This document shows positions 7,999-15,959 of a stretch of 64,000 nt of DNA, in pieces; the first letter of the stretch is position 1, and every line of letters starts with the position of its first letter. This DNA is from a virus: IMG/VR virus record IMGVR_UViG_3300037247_000990, positions 1 to 64,000 of that record. One strand, written 5' to 3'. The position numbers were made by a program, and so were the translations under genes. The notes beneath the pieces are model-generated. The model worked only from the letters and a program-made list of their open reading frames with translations, was not told the origin of the DNA and did no database searches.

Positions 7999-9324
7999 AT
8001 GGCACGGGCGCGGAAGACAACAGGTGCGAAGCTGAAGGTCGAATACTGGTCGGTGGACCGGGTCGAACCGTATCACCTCAACCCGCGCAAGCGCACCAAA
8101 CGGGCCATCAAAATCGTGGCCGACTCCATTCGTGAGTTCGGTTTCAAGCAGCCAATCGTCGTTGACAAGAAGGGGGTCATCATCGCGGGCCATGGACGCC
8201 ACCTGGCAGCCCAGCAACTTGGTCTCGCCCAGGTGCCAGTGGTCGTTGCCAAGGACTTAACTGCGGCGAAGATCAAAGCCTACCGCATTGCGGACAACCG
8301 AACTGCCGAGGAATCGGGCTGGGACATGCAACTGCTTCCATTGCAGCTCGGCGATCTCGATAAGTTGGGGTTCGATCTGTCGCTGACCGGGTTCACGATG
8401 GCGGAGCTCGGGGGTATGAATTTACATGGAGGCGACGAAGGGGCCGACGAAGCCCCGCCGCTGCCGAAAAAGCCGGTCTCGAGGCCGGGTGATCTCTGGA
8501 CGCTCGGCGACCACCGGCTGCTGTGTGGCGATGCTGGGGACGAGGGGGATGTGAGACGGGTGATGGGCGGGATCTATCCTCATTTGATCGTGACCTCGCC
8601 GCCATACAACCAACGGATCAATAAATTCAAGCCATCTGGGATGCACAAGGAAGGCGGGTGGGTAGCGAAGGTGGCATCGCTTGCCTATAGCGACGACATG
8701 CCGGAGAGCGAATATCAGGCGCGACAGACGGCGCTGCTAAGGTCTTGGCATGACCTCCTCAGAAACGGCGGTTCGGTATTTTACAATCACAAGAACCGAT
8801 ATCGCGACAAGGCAGTGATCAGCCCACTCCAGTGGCTACCTGGACCATTTTCATTGAGGCAAGAGATCATTTGGCGGCGACCGGGATCGGTCACGCAAAA
8901 CGCCCGGATGTTCTTACCGTCCGACGAACGCATTTATTGGCTCTACAAGGGTACAAATTTCACGTTCAACGACGAGACCGAAATCAAGTCGTGGTCAACC
9001 GTTTGGGACATCGCCCCTGGTGGCGACAAACGCCATGCTGTCGCATTTCCGGTCGAGTTGCCGATACGGTGCATCCGGGCGTCATCACATGAAAATGACC
9101 ACGTCTACGACCCATTCCTTGGCTCCGGCACCACCCTGATCGCCGCCGAGATGGAGGGGCGGGTGTGCCACGGTCTGGAGATCGAGCCAGCGTTCGTTGA
9201 TGTGGCTGTTAAAAGATATGTCAATTTTGTCGGTGGTGCTGGTAAAGTCCGTCTAACGACGGACGGCGGGCGGCCTGTCTCTTATGAAAAAGTGTTTAAA
9301 ATGCGGGAGGGAAAAGCAGCTTAA
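7999..9324 (+). CDS. ParB-nuclease-domain/DNA methyltransferase fusion
   Basis: 441 residues from the ATG at 7999; ATGs at 7990 or 7948 are alternatives. Residues about 10-115 are a ParB N-terminal-type domain (DSIREFGFKQPIVVDKKGV, then AGHGRHLAAQQLG, then KAYRIADNRTAE). The rest is a methylase with motif IV LIVTSPPYNQRI and motif I YDPFLGSGTTLIAAEMEG. Such fusions are common phage adenine or cytosine methylases; the ParB-like part probably aids DNA handling. It does not look like a full segregation ParB, so no direct link to the parS site is claimed. Confidence 0.9.
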   Translation: MARARKTTGAKLKVEYWSVDRVEPYHLNPRKRTKRAIKIVADSIREFGFKQPIVVDKKGVIIAGHGRHLAAQQLGLAQVPVVVAKDLTAAKIKAYRIADNRTAEESGWDMQLLPLQLGDLDKLGFDLSLTGFTMAELGGMNLHGGDEGADEAPPLPKKPVSRPGDLWTLGDHRLLCGDAGDEGDVRRVMGGIYPHLIVTSPPYNQRINKFKPSGMHKEGGWVAKVASLAYSDDMPESEYQARQTALLRSWHDLLRNGGSVFYNHKNRYRDKAVISPLQWLPGPFSLRQEIIWRRPGSVTQNARMFLPSDERIYWLYKGTNFTFNDETEIKSWSTVWDIAPGGDKRHAVAFPVELPIRCIRASSHENDHVYDPFLGSGTTLIAAEMEGRVCHGLEIEPAFVDVAVKRYVNFVGGAGKVRLTTDGGRPVSYEKVFKMREGKAA

Positions 9325-9439
9325 TAGTTATTGGCGGGATAGGCGCGGCGTCTACTCGGCACGATGTAAGGACTGCAACGGGATGAAAGAAGGGATCGCC
9401 GACGCAGAAAAAAAAGGCCGCCCAATCCATTATTGGTGA
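9284..9439 (+). CDS. 51-residue zinc-ribbon protein
   Basis: MKKCLKCGREKQLNSYWRD then YSARCKDCNGMKEG: two CxxC knuckles form a treble-clef or ribbon like the N-terminal module of HNH endonucleases. It overlaps the end of the methylase by 41 bases in another frame. The stop codon lies within the terminator stem. It resembles the zinc module of the HNH protein nested in the first methylase, so it may be a stand-alone accessory protein or a remnant of a similar mobile gene. Confidence 0.6.
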   Translation: MKKCLKCGREKQLNSYWRDRRGVYSARCKDCNGMKEGIADAEKKGRPIHYW

Positions 9440-9446
9440 TTGGGCG
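9408..9446 (-). terminator. intrinsic terminator of the leftward small-gene operon
   Basis: A perfect 9-bp stem CGCCCAATC/GATTGGGCG (9419-9427 with 9438-9446) has a 10-base loop. On the minus strand it is followed by GGCC and a run of eight T. It ends the leftward operon that starts at 12349. Read from the other strand, it also lies at the end of the rightward methylase unit. Confidence 0.85.
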
Positions 9447-9470
9447 ACCAGTGGTCTAATGGCGGGGGAT

Positions 9471-10088
9471 CTACCCGATAGTGTAGGTCGTCACACCGGC
9501 CTTGCGCTTGGCGACGATCTTATGCCCCTTCTTGCGGTGGCCGCTGATCGTGGCTCGCAGGGTGTGTGGGAGCCATCCGGTCTCCTCGATCATCTCGGCA
9601 GATGTCGCCCCGCCCTTGGCCGAGATCATTTTCAGTACCTTGTCTTTCTTGGAGACCCCGGTTTGTTTGAGGTAGGACTGCTTACGCGCCTTGGCGTGGA
9701 TCTTCTTGTCCTTGCGATGCATCTTGGTCGCCGCCTCCCGGCGGTCTACCGTCTGCTGCTTCTTGATCTTGACCTCCTCTTCCGGTGTGGGGATCGACCG
9801 CTTTAGGACGGCGGGGATCGGGCCCGCGTCGCTCAGGCCGCTCTCCTTCCACGCCTTATCGACCTCGGCTTTGGTTTTGACTACGGGAGCTCCGCCCGGC
9901 CCGTTCACGATGTGAGCGCTGGAGAGGCCCTTGTCGTCGAGAGCCTGCTGGACCCGCGCTCGTGCGGACCCGATATCACGGAACTTCTTGACCTGTCCAT
10001 TCGCTCCGACGAGCTGATTGTAGATGTGGGCCAGTTGGGGCCCGGTCAGCTTGCCGAAGTTGACGGGTTGGTTAACTTGTGCGGTCAT
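9471..10088 (-). CDS. DUF3489 domain protein
   Basis: 205 residues from the ATG at 10088, which has an AAGGAGACA-type ribosome site; the longer frame upstream is spurious. The C-terminal 60 residues (VLKMISAKGGATSAEMIEET, GWLPHTLRATISGHRKK) match DUF3489, a winged-helix-like domain of unknown function found in phages and alphaproteobacteria. The middle is rich in Lys, Arg and Gln (about 120-150). Last gene of the leftward operon, 25 bases before its terminator. A DNA-binding role is plausible. Confidence 0.8.
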   Translation of the reverse strand: MTAQVNQPVNFGKLTGPQLAHIYNQLVGANGQVKKFRDIGSARARVQQALDDKGLSSAHIVNGPGGAPVVKTKAEVDKAWKESGLSDAGPIPAVLKRSIPTPEEEVKIKKQQTVDRREAATKMHRKDKKIHAKARKQSYLKQTGVSKKDKVLKMISAKGGATSAEMIEETGWLPHTLRATISGHRKKGHKIVAKRKAGVTTYTIG

Positions 10089-10107
10089 GAAATGTCTCCT
10101 TCTGGGT

Positions 10108-10434
10108 TTAGCCCGCGTCCTTGGGGACGGCGGACACGAATGAATCGACCTCGCTGCTGAGTATTCTGAACGACTTGCAGGCCGGTAATAAGCTGATGCA
10201 CTTTCGCTTGAACGCCATGTGATGCGAACGGGCGAAGCCATCGTCTTGGGTGTAGTCGGCGAGAATAGCGAGGGCGAGCTGAGAGGACTCCGCGCCGGCG
10301 TCCCCCCACCCGAAATCGCCGGCCAAGCGGGGGCCGTAGTTGATGAGGTCTCGCCGGGGATTGAGGGGGTAGCTCTCCCCGTCGATTACGACGGAGACCC
10401 TACCCCCGGCCATCCCCTGGTAGAGCATCTTCAT
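10108..10434 (-). CDS. DUF6166 domain protein
   Basis: 108 residues. The family pattern is visible: an N-terminal YQGM strand, LNPRRDLINYGP, then FGWGDAGAESSQLALAILAD, then a charged tail. The role of DUF6166 is unknown; it is widespread in phages of Gram-negative bacteria. Start overlaps the upstream stop by one base. Confidence 0.75.
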   Translation of the reverse strand: MKMLYQGMAGGRVSVVIDGESYPLNPRRDLINYGPRLAGDFGWGDAGAESSQLALAILADYTQDDGFARSHHMAFKRKCISLLPACKSFRILSSEVDSFVSAVPKDAG

Positions 10435-11009
10435 CAGTACGACGCGTAGACGCGGACTGGCTCGCCGGTCTCCGCCTCCTTCTTCTCGGCCAGCTCGACG
10501 AAGTCCACGAACGCCTGAGCGAAGTCGGGCAGATCGAGCCCCTTCTTCCAGGCATCGAACTCTTGGGCTGCAGGCTCGGGGATCACGCCCTCGAACGCCC
10601 CCTGTGCCTTCATCGCCTTGATCTCGTTGAGTACCCCGACGAGAAAGTCCGTTATGGGTGATCCTTTCTTACCGAGGTTATCGACGACGAAGTCGCCGCT
10701 GAGTTCGATATGACTGGGATCGTCCTTTCCGTAATATACGGTGGCATCGCGGATCAGCGACAGCAGGACGGCGGTATCCAGTCGAGCGCGGAGAACTGTT
10801 GCCGGTATCTGTATGCCGCCGAGATCGTACTGGTCGTTTGCCTCGTCGCTGAACGCCTCGGCGACTAGGTGGCGGGTGACGTAGGGCCCGCCGTGGTAGG
10901 CTTCATGGAGGTAGCCGACGCGGCCGTGGGCCGTGGAGAACCCGGACATCTGGGCCTCCTTCTCGGCCTTGCCGGCGCCCTTCCATTTCATGTAGATGTC
11001 AATTCCCAT
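10434..11009 (-). CDS. conserved phage protein of unknown function (MGIDIYMKWKG type)
   Basis: 191 residues starting MGIDIYMKWKGAGKAEKE, then GRVGYLHEAYHGGPYVTRHL. I recall this opening from other environmental phage proteins, without a function. The middle (LRARLDTAVLLSLIRDA) is predicted helical; the C-terminus is acidic and helical. The ribosome site AAGGAGACGA is the same sequence used throughout this operon. Confidence 0.7.
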   Translation of the reverse strand: MGIDIYMKWKGAGKAEKEAQMSGFSTAHGRVGYLHEAYHGGPYVTRHLVAEAFSDEANDQYDLGGIQIPATVLRARLDTAVLLSLIRDATVYYGKDDPSHIELSGDFVVDNLGKKGSPITDFLVGVLNEIKAMKAQGAFEGVIPEPAAQEFDAWKKGLDLPDFAQAFVDFVELAEKKEAETGEPVRVYASY

Positions 11010-11027
11010 GGTTCGTCTCCTTTCTGG

Positions 11028-11222
11028 TCAGTCAGTGACCTCGAGGTTCGCGGTCCCGTACTCCTGGCACCGCCGGCAGCTCTTGACGTGATCTCGTTCG
11101 AGGCCGGCAACGACCTCGTCCCCCACGCCAGACCACTCGGTCATCGGGTCGTCCAGGACGGCGTCGATGTCCGGGGCGTCGGGGCAGCGGGGGTCCATGG
11201 GAGCGTGGTAATGGTAGGTCAT
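11028..11222 (-). CDS. small protein with a Cys/His cluster
   Basis: 64 residues. The C-terminal part has DHVKSCRRCQEYG (HxxxCxxC), which could bind a metal. The N-terminus is acidic with many Pro and Asp. No family recognised. Preceded by AAGGAGACGA and part of the leftward operon. Confidence 0.6.
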   Translation of the reverse strand: MTYHYHAPMDPRCPDAPDIDAVLDDPMTEWSGVGDEVVAGLERDHVKSCRRCQEYGTANLEVTD

Positions 11223-11233
11223 GGGTCGTCTCC

Positions 11234-11464
11234 TTAGTGAGTTGCTTCGGCCAGCTCTTCGGCCAATTGCTCGAACAGCGGCATGGCACTTTCCAGGACC
11301 GAGATCGCGGTTTCCATAGTGTCGCCACGATCACTTGCCTGGATGCCTTCGGGGAGGTTGTCGTAGGCGTCCTGTTCGTCGTCCAGAACCTCCGAGATGG
11401 TCTCGCCGACTTCTTCCAGCTTGGCGATGGCCTCGTTAATGATCTTGCGTCTCTGGTTGTTCAT
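11234..11464 (-). CDS. small acidic helical phage protein
   Basis: 76 residues, almost wholly helical and acidic (AIAKLEEVGETISEVLDDEQ, then AYDNLPEGIQASDRG). Proteins with the DEQxAYDNLPEG-type core are frequent in phage genomes, probably forming helical bundles; function unknown. Shares the operon's conserved ribosome site. Confidence 0.7.
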   Translation of the reverse strand: MNNQRRKIINEAIAKLEEVGETISEVLDDEQDAYDNLPEGIQASDRGDTMETAISVLESAMPLFEQLAEELAEATH

Positions 11465-11505
11465 CGTGCGTCTCCTTCTCTCTTTTCAAGCCAATTGTCG
11501 CCCCG

Positions 11506-11760
11506 TCACTCGCAGACGGAGAGGGCAAGGGCCTCGTCCATCATCACCGGGACGACGTGTAGGTCACCGGCCTGGATGGCAACGGCGTCCGCTTCCCGGT
11601 GCGACCACAGCGTGCCAATGGAAGGGCCGTCCTTGGCCGGGGTGGAGTTCTGGGAGTAGTGAAGGTCATAGACTTCGACTTGTCGGCCAAACCCCCAGTC
11701 TCGGCGGTCGGCAGGACGGTCGCGGTTTCGGTTGAAACGGGGATAAGGAAGAACGGTCAT
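11506..11760 (-). CDS. hypothetical protein
   Basis: 84 residues, no recognised family. Arg-rich N-terminus (PRFNRNRDRPADRRDWGFG), then a mixed C-terminal half (GDLHVVPVMMDEALALSV). The start overlaps the upstream gene's stop (ATGA), indicating coupled translation. Confidence 0.55.
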   Translation of the reverse strand: MTVLPYPRFNRNRDRPADRRDWGFGRQVEVYDLHYSQNSTPAKDGPSIGTLWSHREADAVAIQAGDLHVVPVMMDEALALSVCE

Positions 11761-12047
11761 GCCGCCCTCCTATTGTCGTCGTTGTCCTGCCAGACCTTGA
11801 AGCCCCGGCTGGTGAAGTTTACGACGGTCTCACTCGGACCGTGATCAGCAACGATGATCAGGCCCTTCTTGGCGAGGCTCCCGAGGACGCCCTTGACGGC
11901 GTTGGTCGAGAGGGTTGCGGAAAACGCATCGGCCCAGCACCAGGTGCCGGTATCGTCGATGCTCTCGGGCTTGCCGCCATTGGCCGGGGACATCTCGGCG
12001 TAGGCGATACCATTCAGTACGTCAATTTCGTTAGGGGTAGGGGTCAT
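11757..12047 (-). CDS. putative winged-helix small protein
   Basis: 96 residues. EIDVLNGIAYAEMSP, WCWADAFSATLSTNAVKGVL and GSLAKKGLIIVADHG resemble a compact winged helix of the type many phages carry as small regulators. C-terminal VVNFTSRGFKVW would be the wing and last strand. DNA binding is inferred from fold-like pattern only. Confidence 0.65.
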   Translation of the reverse strand: MTPTPNEIDVLNGIAYAEMSPANGGKPESIDDTGTWCWADAFSATLSTNAVKGVLGSLAKKGLIIVADHGPSETVVNFTSRGFKVWQDNDDNRRAA

Positions 12048-12070
12048 GGTCGTCTCCTTTCGGGTCAGGG

Positions 12071-12349
12071 TTATCGGGAAACCGCCTGCCTTGAGTCCAA
12101 CGCCAGTGTTGCGGCGCGGAGTTCATCTTGGTGGCGGTTGAGCCAGCTAACCAATTCACGCTTCGTGCGGGCCGAGAACTCAAATCCGGCATATTTGTCG
12201 CGGAGGTCTTTGCTGAGAATGCGGGCTTGCCAGTCAGATCTTTCGCCAGTGCGGAAAATCCCGATGTAGTAGAAACCGCCGCCTGGAATGATAGCGTCGT
12301 ATTCAGCGGGCACGTGGGCGGGGGATCTATGAAAAACTAATCTAGTCAT
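12071..12349 (-). CDS. hypothetical protein, first gene of the leftward small-gene operon
   Basis: 92 residues with a hydrophobic beta-rich N-terminal part (AIIPGGGFYYIGIFRTGE) and a helical basic C-terminus. No family recognised. GGAGGAGACGACC precedes the ATG. The promoter candidate lies 29-57 bases upstream. Confidence 0.6.
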   Translation of the reverse strand: MTRLVFHRSPAHVPAEYDAIIPGGGFYYIGIFRTGERSDWQARILSKDLRDKYAGFEFSARTKRELVSWLNRHQDELRAATLALDSRQAVSR

Positions 12350-12377
12350 GGTCGTCTCCTCCGTTTACGTAATTAGT

Positions 12378-12406
12378 ATAATAGCCCCGACCTTCGGAGC
12401 TGTACA
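12378..12406 (-). promoter_or_regulatory. promoter of the leftward small-gene operon
   Basis: Minus-strand TGTACA (12406-12401, 4 of 6) and TATTAT (12383-12378, 5 of 6) are spaced 17 bases. Predicted start lies just before the first gene of the operon. TGTACA is itself palindromic and the same GTAC core recurs in the dyad 60 bases away, so one regulator may bind both. Confidence 0.5.
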
Positions 12407-12455
12407 GTGTTTTGTTCGGGTCCGACCAAAATAGTTATAGAACGGAAACAAGGGG

Positions 12456-12483
12456 TTAGCCCTATTGTACAATATGGTACAAT
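12456..12483 (+). promoter_or_regulatory. rightward packaging-gene promoter/operator candidate
   Basis: A perfect dyad ATTGTAC-6-GTACAAT (12464-12483) covers a possible -10, TACAAT (12478-12483). The best -35 is weak (TTAGCC, 12456-12461, 16-base spacer). The overlap of dyad and -10 suggests repression of the terminase promoter. It lies in the 167-bp divergent gap. Confidence 0.4.
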
Positions 12484-12516
12484 GGGCGGCGACGGATATC
12501 GTCAGGAGGGTTTCTT

Positions 12517-13248
12517 TTGGCCATAAAAAAGACCGGCGTGAGCGCGGCGCGGAAAAAGCGACCGGCGCGCAAGAAAGCCAGCCCCGCGACCTCGACCACG
12601 GCAAAGAAGATCGCGGAGGGCTATCTGACGGTTAAGCCGCCGGCAAAGCGACGGTCCTCGGTGAGACGGAAAGCCGCGCCGAAGCGAAAGGCCAGGGCCA
12701 AGAGAAAGACACCCGCCAAGAAGGCCGCCCCGAGGCGGAGGACGGCTGCGAAAGTTGCGAAAGTTGCGAAAGCTGCGAAGTCGAGGGCACCGAAGAAGAG
12801 GGCGGCGAAGCGGAAACCTGGCCGTCCACGGTTCAATCCTACCGCCGAGCAACGAGTCATGGTCGAGACCATGGTGGCAGTCGGACAGATCCAGGAACAT
12901 ATCCTCCGGTTTGTAGCGAAGTGGACGCTCGGGGGTGAGATGAGCGAGCCGACCCTCCGCAAGCACTTCAGAGAGGAACTAGACCTCGGCCTGGCGAAGG
13001 CCAACCAGGCGGTGGCGCGTAACTGCTTTGCCATTGCGACGGCATTTCCGCCGCTGCCAGGGACTATGCTGGCAATCAATTCGTGGATGAATAACCGTGG
13101 CGGATGGAGTACGAAGCATATTCACGAGGGCGGCACGAAGCCCATCGAGCACAAGCACGGCCTGATCAAGGACGACCAGACGCTTGCCGGAATTATCGAC
13201 GCTCTCAGAGAGTGCGGTGTCATCCCTCACGGCGAAGCAGAAGGCTGA
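12517..13248 (+). CDS. small terminase subunit with histone H1-like N-terminal tail
   Basis: 243 residues from a TTG with AGGAGGG seven bases upstream. The first ~100 residues are almost only K, R, A, P and V (KRKARAKRKTPAKKAAPRRR; AKVAKVAKAAK), like histone H1 or AlgP tails. Then comes GRPRFNPTAEQRVMVETMVA and EPTLRKHFREELDLGLAKAN, the helix-turn-helix of phage small terminases, which recognises packaging sites. The large subunit starts inside its 3' end, supporting this role. The tail probably binds DNA nonspecifically or condenses it. Confidence 0.8.
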   Translation: MAIKKTGVSAARKKRPARKKASPATSTTAKKIAEGYLTVKPPAKRRSSVRRKAAPKRKARAKRKTPAKKAAPRRRTAAKVAKVAKAAKSRAPKKRAAKRKPGRPRFNPTAEQRVMVETMVAVGQIQEHILRFVAKWTLGGEMSEPTLRKHFREELDLGLAKANQAVARNCFAIATAFPPLPGTMLAINSWMNNRGGWSTKHIHEGGTKPIEHKHGLIKDDQTLAGIIDALRECGVIPHGEAEG

Positions 13249-14545
13249 GCTGAAGCGGCGGCTGACCCCGCGCCTCAACAAGTACATCCTCCACACGCCG
13301 ACGGTTAAGCAGGCGGCGTTCCTGCTTCTCGACTGCATCGAGGCGTTCTACGGCGGCAGCGCCGGCCCCGGGAAGTCCGACGGGCTGCTCATGGCGGCGC
13401 TGCAGTACTTCGACGTGTTCGGGTACAACGCCCTGCTTCTGCGCCGGACCTTCGCCGACCTATCCCTGCCCGAAGCCCTCATGGACCGCGCGGCCGACTG
13501 GCTAGGCCCCACCGCCGCGCGGTGGGACAACACGGCCCATGCGTGGAGGAGCCCCGAGGGCGGCACGCTGACCTTCGGTTACCTCGAAGTCGAGAAGCAC
13601 AAGTACCGGTATCAGAGCGCGGCCTTCCAGTACATCGGCCTGGACGAACTCACCCAGTTTTCCGAGACCCAGTACAGATACATGTTCTCCCGCCTGCGCC
13701 GCCTGGAGGGAGTTGACATTCCGCTGCGGATGAGGGCGGCGTCGAACCCCGGCAACGTCGGCCACATGTGGGTCAAGCAACGCTTCATAGTCGAGGGCCC
13801 GGCACACGGGCGGGTGTTCGTCAAAGCCAGGCTGGTCGACAATCCCCACCTCGACCGCGAGTCCTACGTCCGGAGCCTCAATCAGCTCGACCCCATCACC
13901 CGGCGGCAGCTTCTCGATGGCGACTGGGAGGCCCGCCACGAGGGCGGAATGTTCAGGCGGGAGTGGCTGCCGATCGTCGAGATCGTTCCCGCCGGCGGCC
14001 GTTGGGTTCGGTACTGGGACCTCGCCGCGACCCCCGCCTCGGTGGGGGTCGATCCCGACTGGACGGTCGGCCTTCTGATGGGCGTCATCGAGGGGGTGTA
14101 TTATATCGCCGACGTGATTCGAATCCGGGCCACGCCGGGAGATGTCGAGCGGGTCATAAAGCAGACGGCCCAGATCGACGGCAAGAGCGTGGATATCTGG
14201 ATGGAGCAGGAGCCAGGAGCGAGTGGCAAGATCGTTATCGACCACTACACCCGCGGCGTCCTGCAGGGCTACACCTTCCGTGGCGACCGGGTCGGAATAT
14301 CCAAGCCGGAACGCGCCGCGCCGTTCTCATCGATGTGCGAGGCCGGGAACGTAAAGCTCAAAGAGGGCGTATGGAACGGCAACTTAATCGACGAGCTTGA
14401 ACTGTTTCCACAGGGAGCCAAGAAGGACCAGGCGGATGCAGCCGGCGGTGCCTTCAACCAGTTGACGAGTAGCGACGGCCCGCCGTCCGGGCTCCGAGCC
14501 GCGACGGGACTGTCGAAGGCATCTTATTGGAGAATGGGGTCGTGA
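13184..14545 (+). CDS. terL: terminase large subunit
   Basis: 453 residues from TTG 13184; GTG at 13217 is an alternative. ATPase domain with Walker A GGSAGPGKSDGLL (about 57-69) and Walker B QYIGLDELTQF, then a C-terminal RNase H-like nuclease domain with RYWDLAATPASVGVDPDWT and KKDQADAAGGAF supplying acidic metal ligands. It pumps DNA into the prohead and cuts it. Overlaps the small subunit by 65 bases; the portal gene follows four bases later. Confidence 0.94.
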   Translation: MPELSTLSESAVSSLTAKQKAELKRRLTPRLNKYILHTPTVKQAAFLLLDCIEAFYGGSAGPGKSDGLLMAALQYFDVFGYNALLLRRTFADLSLPEALMDRAADWLGPTAARWDNTAHAWRSPEGGTLTFGYLEVEKHKYRYQSAAFQYIGLDELTQFSETQYRYMFSRLRRLEGVDIPLRMRAASNPGNVGHMWVKQRFIVEGPAHGRVFVKARLVDNPHLDRESYVRSLNQLDPITRRQLLDGDWEARHEGGMFRREWLPIVEIVPAGGRWVRYWDLAATPASVGVDPDWTVGLLMGVIEGVYYIADVIRIRATPGDVERVIKQTAQIDGKSVDIWMEQEPGASGKIVIDHYTRGVLQGYTFRGDRVGISKPERAAPFSSMCEAGNVKLKEGVWNGNLIDELELFPQGAKKDQADAAGGAFNQLTSSDGPPSGLRAATGLSKASYWRMGS

Positions 14546-14549
14546 GATC

Positions 14550-15959
14550 ATGGCGAAGACAGCAGCAACCAAGAAGGTAGCGAAGCAGACGGCGACGTTC
14601 GCCGAGTTCGGCCAGTCCGGGCTCAAGCGGCAAACCGGATTCGTCCGCGAGGAGTTTCTCCCCGAGCTGAGGGGGCTGCGCGGGCTTAAAATCTACACCG
14701 AGATGTCGAGCAACGACAACATCGTCCGGTCGATGCTCTTCGCCATCGAGATGATGATCAGGTCCGTCGAGTGGCGCGTGGAGCCGGCATCCGAGGAACC
14801 CGAAGATATAGAGCAGGCCGAGTTCCTGGAGACCGTGATCGACGATATGTCCGTGTCCTGGGTCGACCTGGTCGCGGAGATCCTCTCGTTCCTGCCGTTC
14901 GGCTGGTCGTACCACGAGATCGTGTACAAGAGACGCGAGGGCCCGGGCCGAGACCCGACCCGGAGGTCGAAGTTCGACGACGGCAAGATCGGCTGGCGAA
15001 AGATACCGATTCGAGCTCAGGAGACCCTGGTCAAGTGGCAGTTCGACGACTCGGGCGGCCTCGACGCGATGGTCCAGCGAGTCCAGGGCCAGGTCGCGCC
15101 GGTCGTCATCCCCATCGAGAAGGCGCTGCTGTTCAGGACGAGCACCCAGAAGCAGTCGCCTGAGGGACCGTCTATCCTCAGGGGAGCCTACCGCGCCTGG
15201 TTCTTCAAGAAGAGGATCGAGGAGATCGAGGCGGTTGGGTTAGAGCGGGACCTGGCCGGGTTCCCGATCATATACGTGCCGCCCGGCATCATGGACGCCA
15301 ACGCCTCGGCGGCCGACAAGGCCCTGTTCGACGACTACCAGAACATCATCCGTAACCTCCGCCGGGACGAGCAGGAGGGGCTGATCCTGCCCGGGTCCCG
15401 CGACGATAAGGGACACCGCTGGTTCGAGCTGATCCTCCTGTCCACCGGGGGTCGCCGGCAGTTCGACACCGGCAAGATCCTGGAGCGATACTCGCGCTGG
15501 ATCGCGATGACGGTTCTCGCCGACTTCATTCTCCTGGGACACGAGAAGGTCGGGTCGTTCTCGCTGAGCTCCGACAAGACGGCGCTGTTTGCCACCGCAC
15601 TCGGGGCCTGGCTCGACTCCATCGCGGCGGTGTTCAACGACCACGGTATCCCCCGGCTATTCGCCCTCAACGGCGTTTCGTTCGAGCACCAGCCGACGCT
15701 GGCCCACGGTGACATCGAGAGCGTTAACCTCGACGAGCTAGGCAAGTGGCTGACATCACTGGCGAGCGCCGGCATCGACGTTACCGACGAGAACACGGAG
15801 GCCTGGTTCCGCGCCCTGGCCGGGATGCCGGAGGCCCTGCGAGAGGACGACGGGGCGGAGGGCGAGGAGGAGGACGAGGACGACCCGGAAACCCGGAGAC
15901 CGGCCTCACCGAGTGCCGAGGAGCTCGAAGAAGATGCTCGTCGCGCGGCCGGCCGATAA
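14550..15959 (+). CDS. portal protein
   Basis: 469 residues. The pattern (SNDNIVRSMLFAIEMMIRSV, SFLPFGWSYHEIVYKRREG, ERYSRWIAMTVLADFILLG, FEHQPTLAHGDIESVNLDEL) is that of the DUF935/Mu gp29-like portal group, the dodecameric ring at one capsid vertex. A very acidic Glu/Asp tract (about 435-455) ends the protein. Starts four bases after the large terminase; its 3' end overlaps the MuF-like gene. Confidence 0.85.
   Translation: MAKTAATKKVAKQTATFAEFGQSGLKRQTGFVREEFLPELRGLRGLKIYTEMSSNDNIVRSMLFAIEMMIRSVEWRVEPASEEPEDIEQAEFLETVIDDMSVSWVDLVAEILSFLPFGWSYHEIVYKRREGPGRDPTRRSKFDDGKIGWRKIPIRAQETLVKWQFDDSGGLDAMVQRVQGQVAPVVIPIEKALLFRTSTQKQSPEGPSILRGAYRAWFFKKRIEEIEAVGLERDLAGFPIIYVPPGIMDANASAADKALFDDYQNIIRNLRRDEQEGLILPGSRDDKGHRWFELILLSTGGRRQFDTGKILERYSRWIAMTVLADFILLGHEKVGSFSLSSDKTALFATALGAWLDSIAAVFNDHGIPRLFALNGVSFEHQPTLAHGDIESVNLDELGKWLTSLASAGIDVTDENTEAWFRALAGMPEALREDDGAEGEEEDEDDPETRRPASPSAEELEEDARRAAGR

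Noticed and set aside
7999-9324. ParB-domain methylase as partner of the parS site
   Set aside because: Only a ParB-N-like nuclease domain is present; the parS-recognising helix-turn-helix is not visible.
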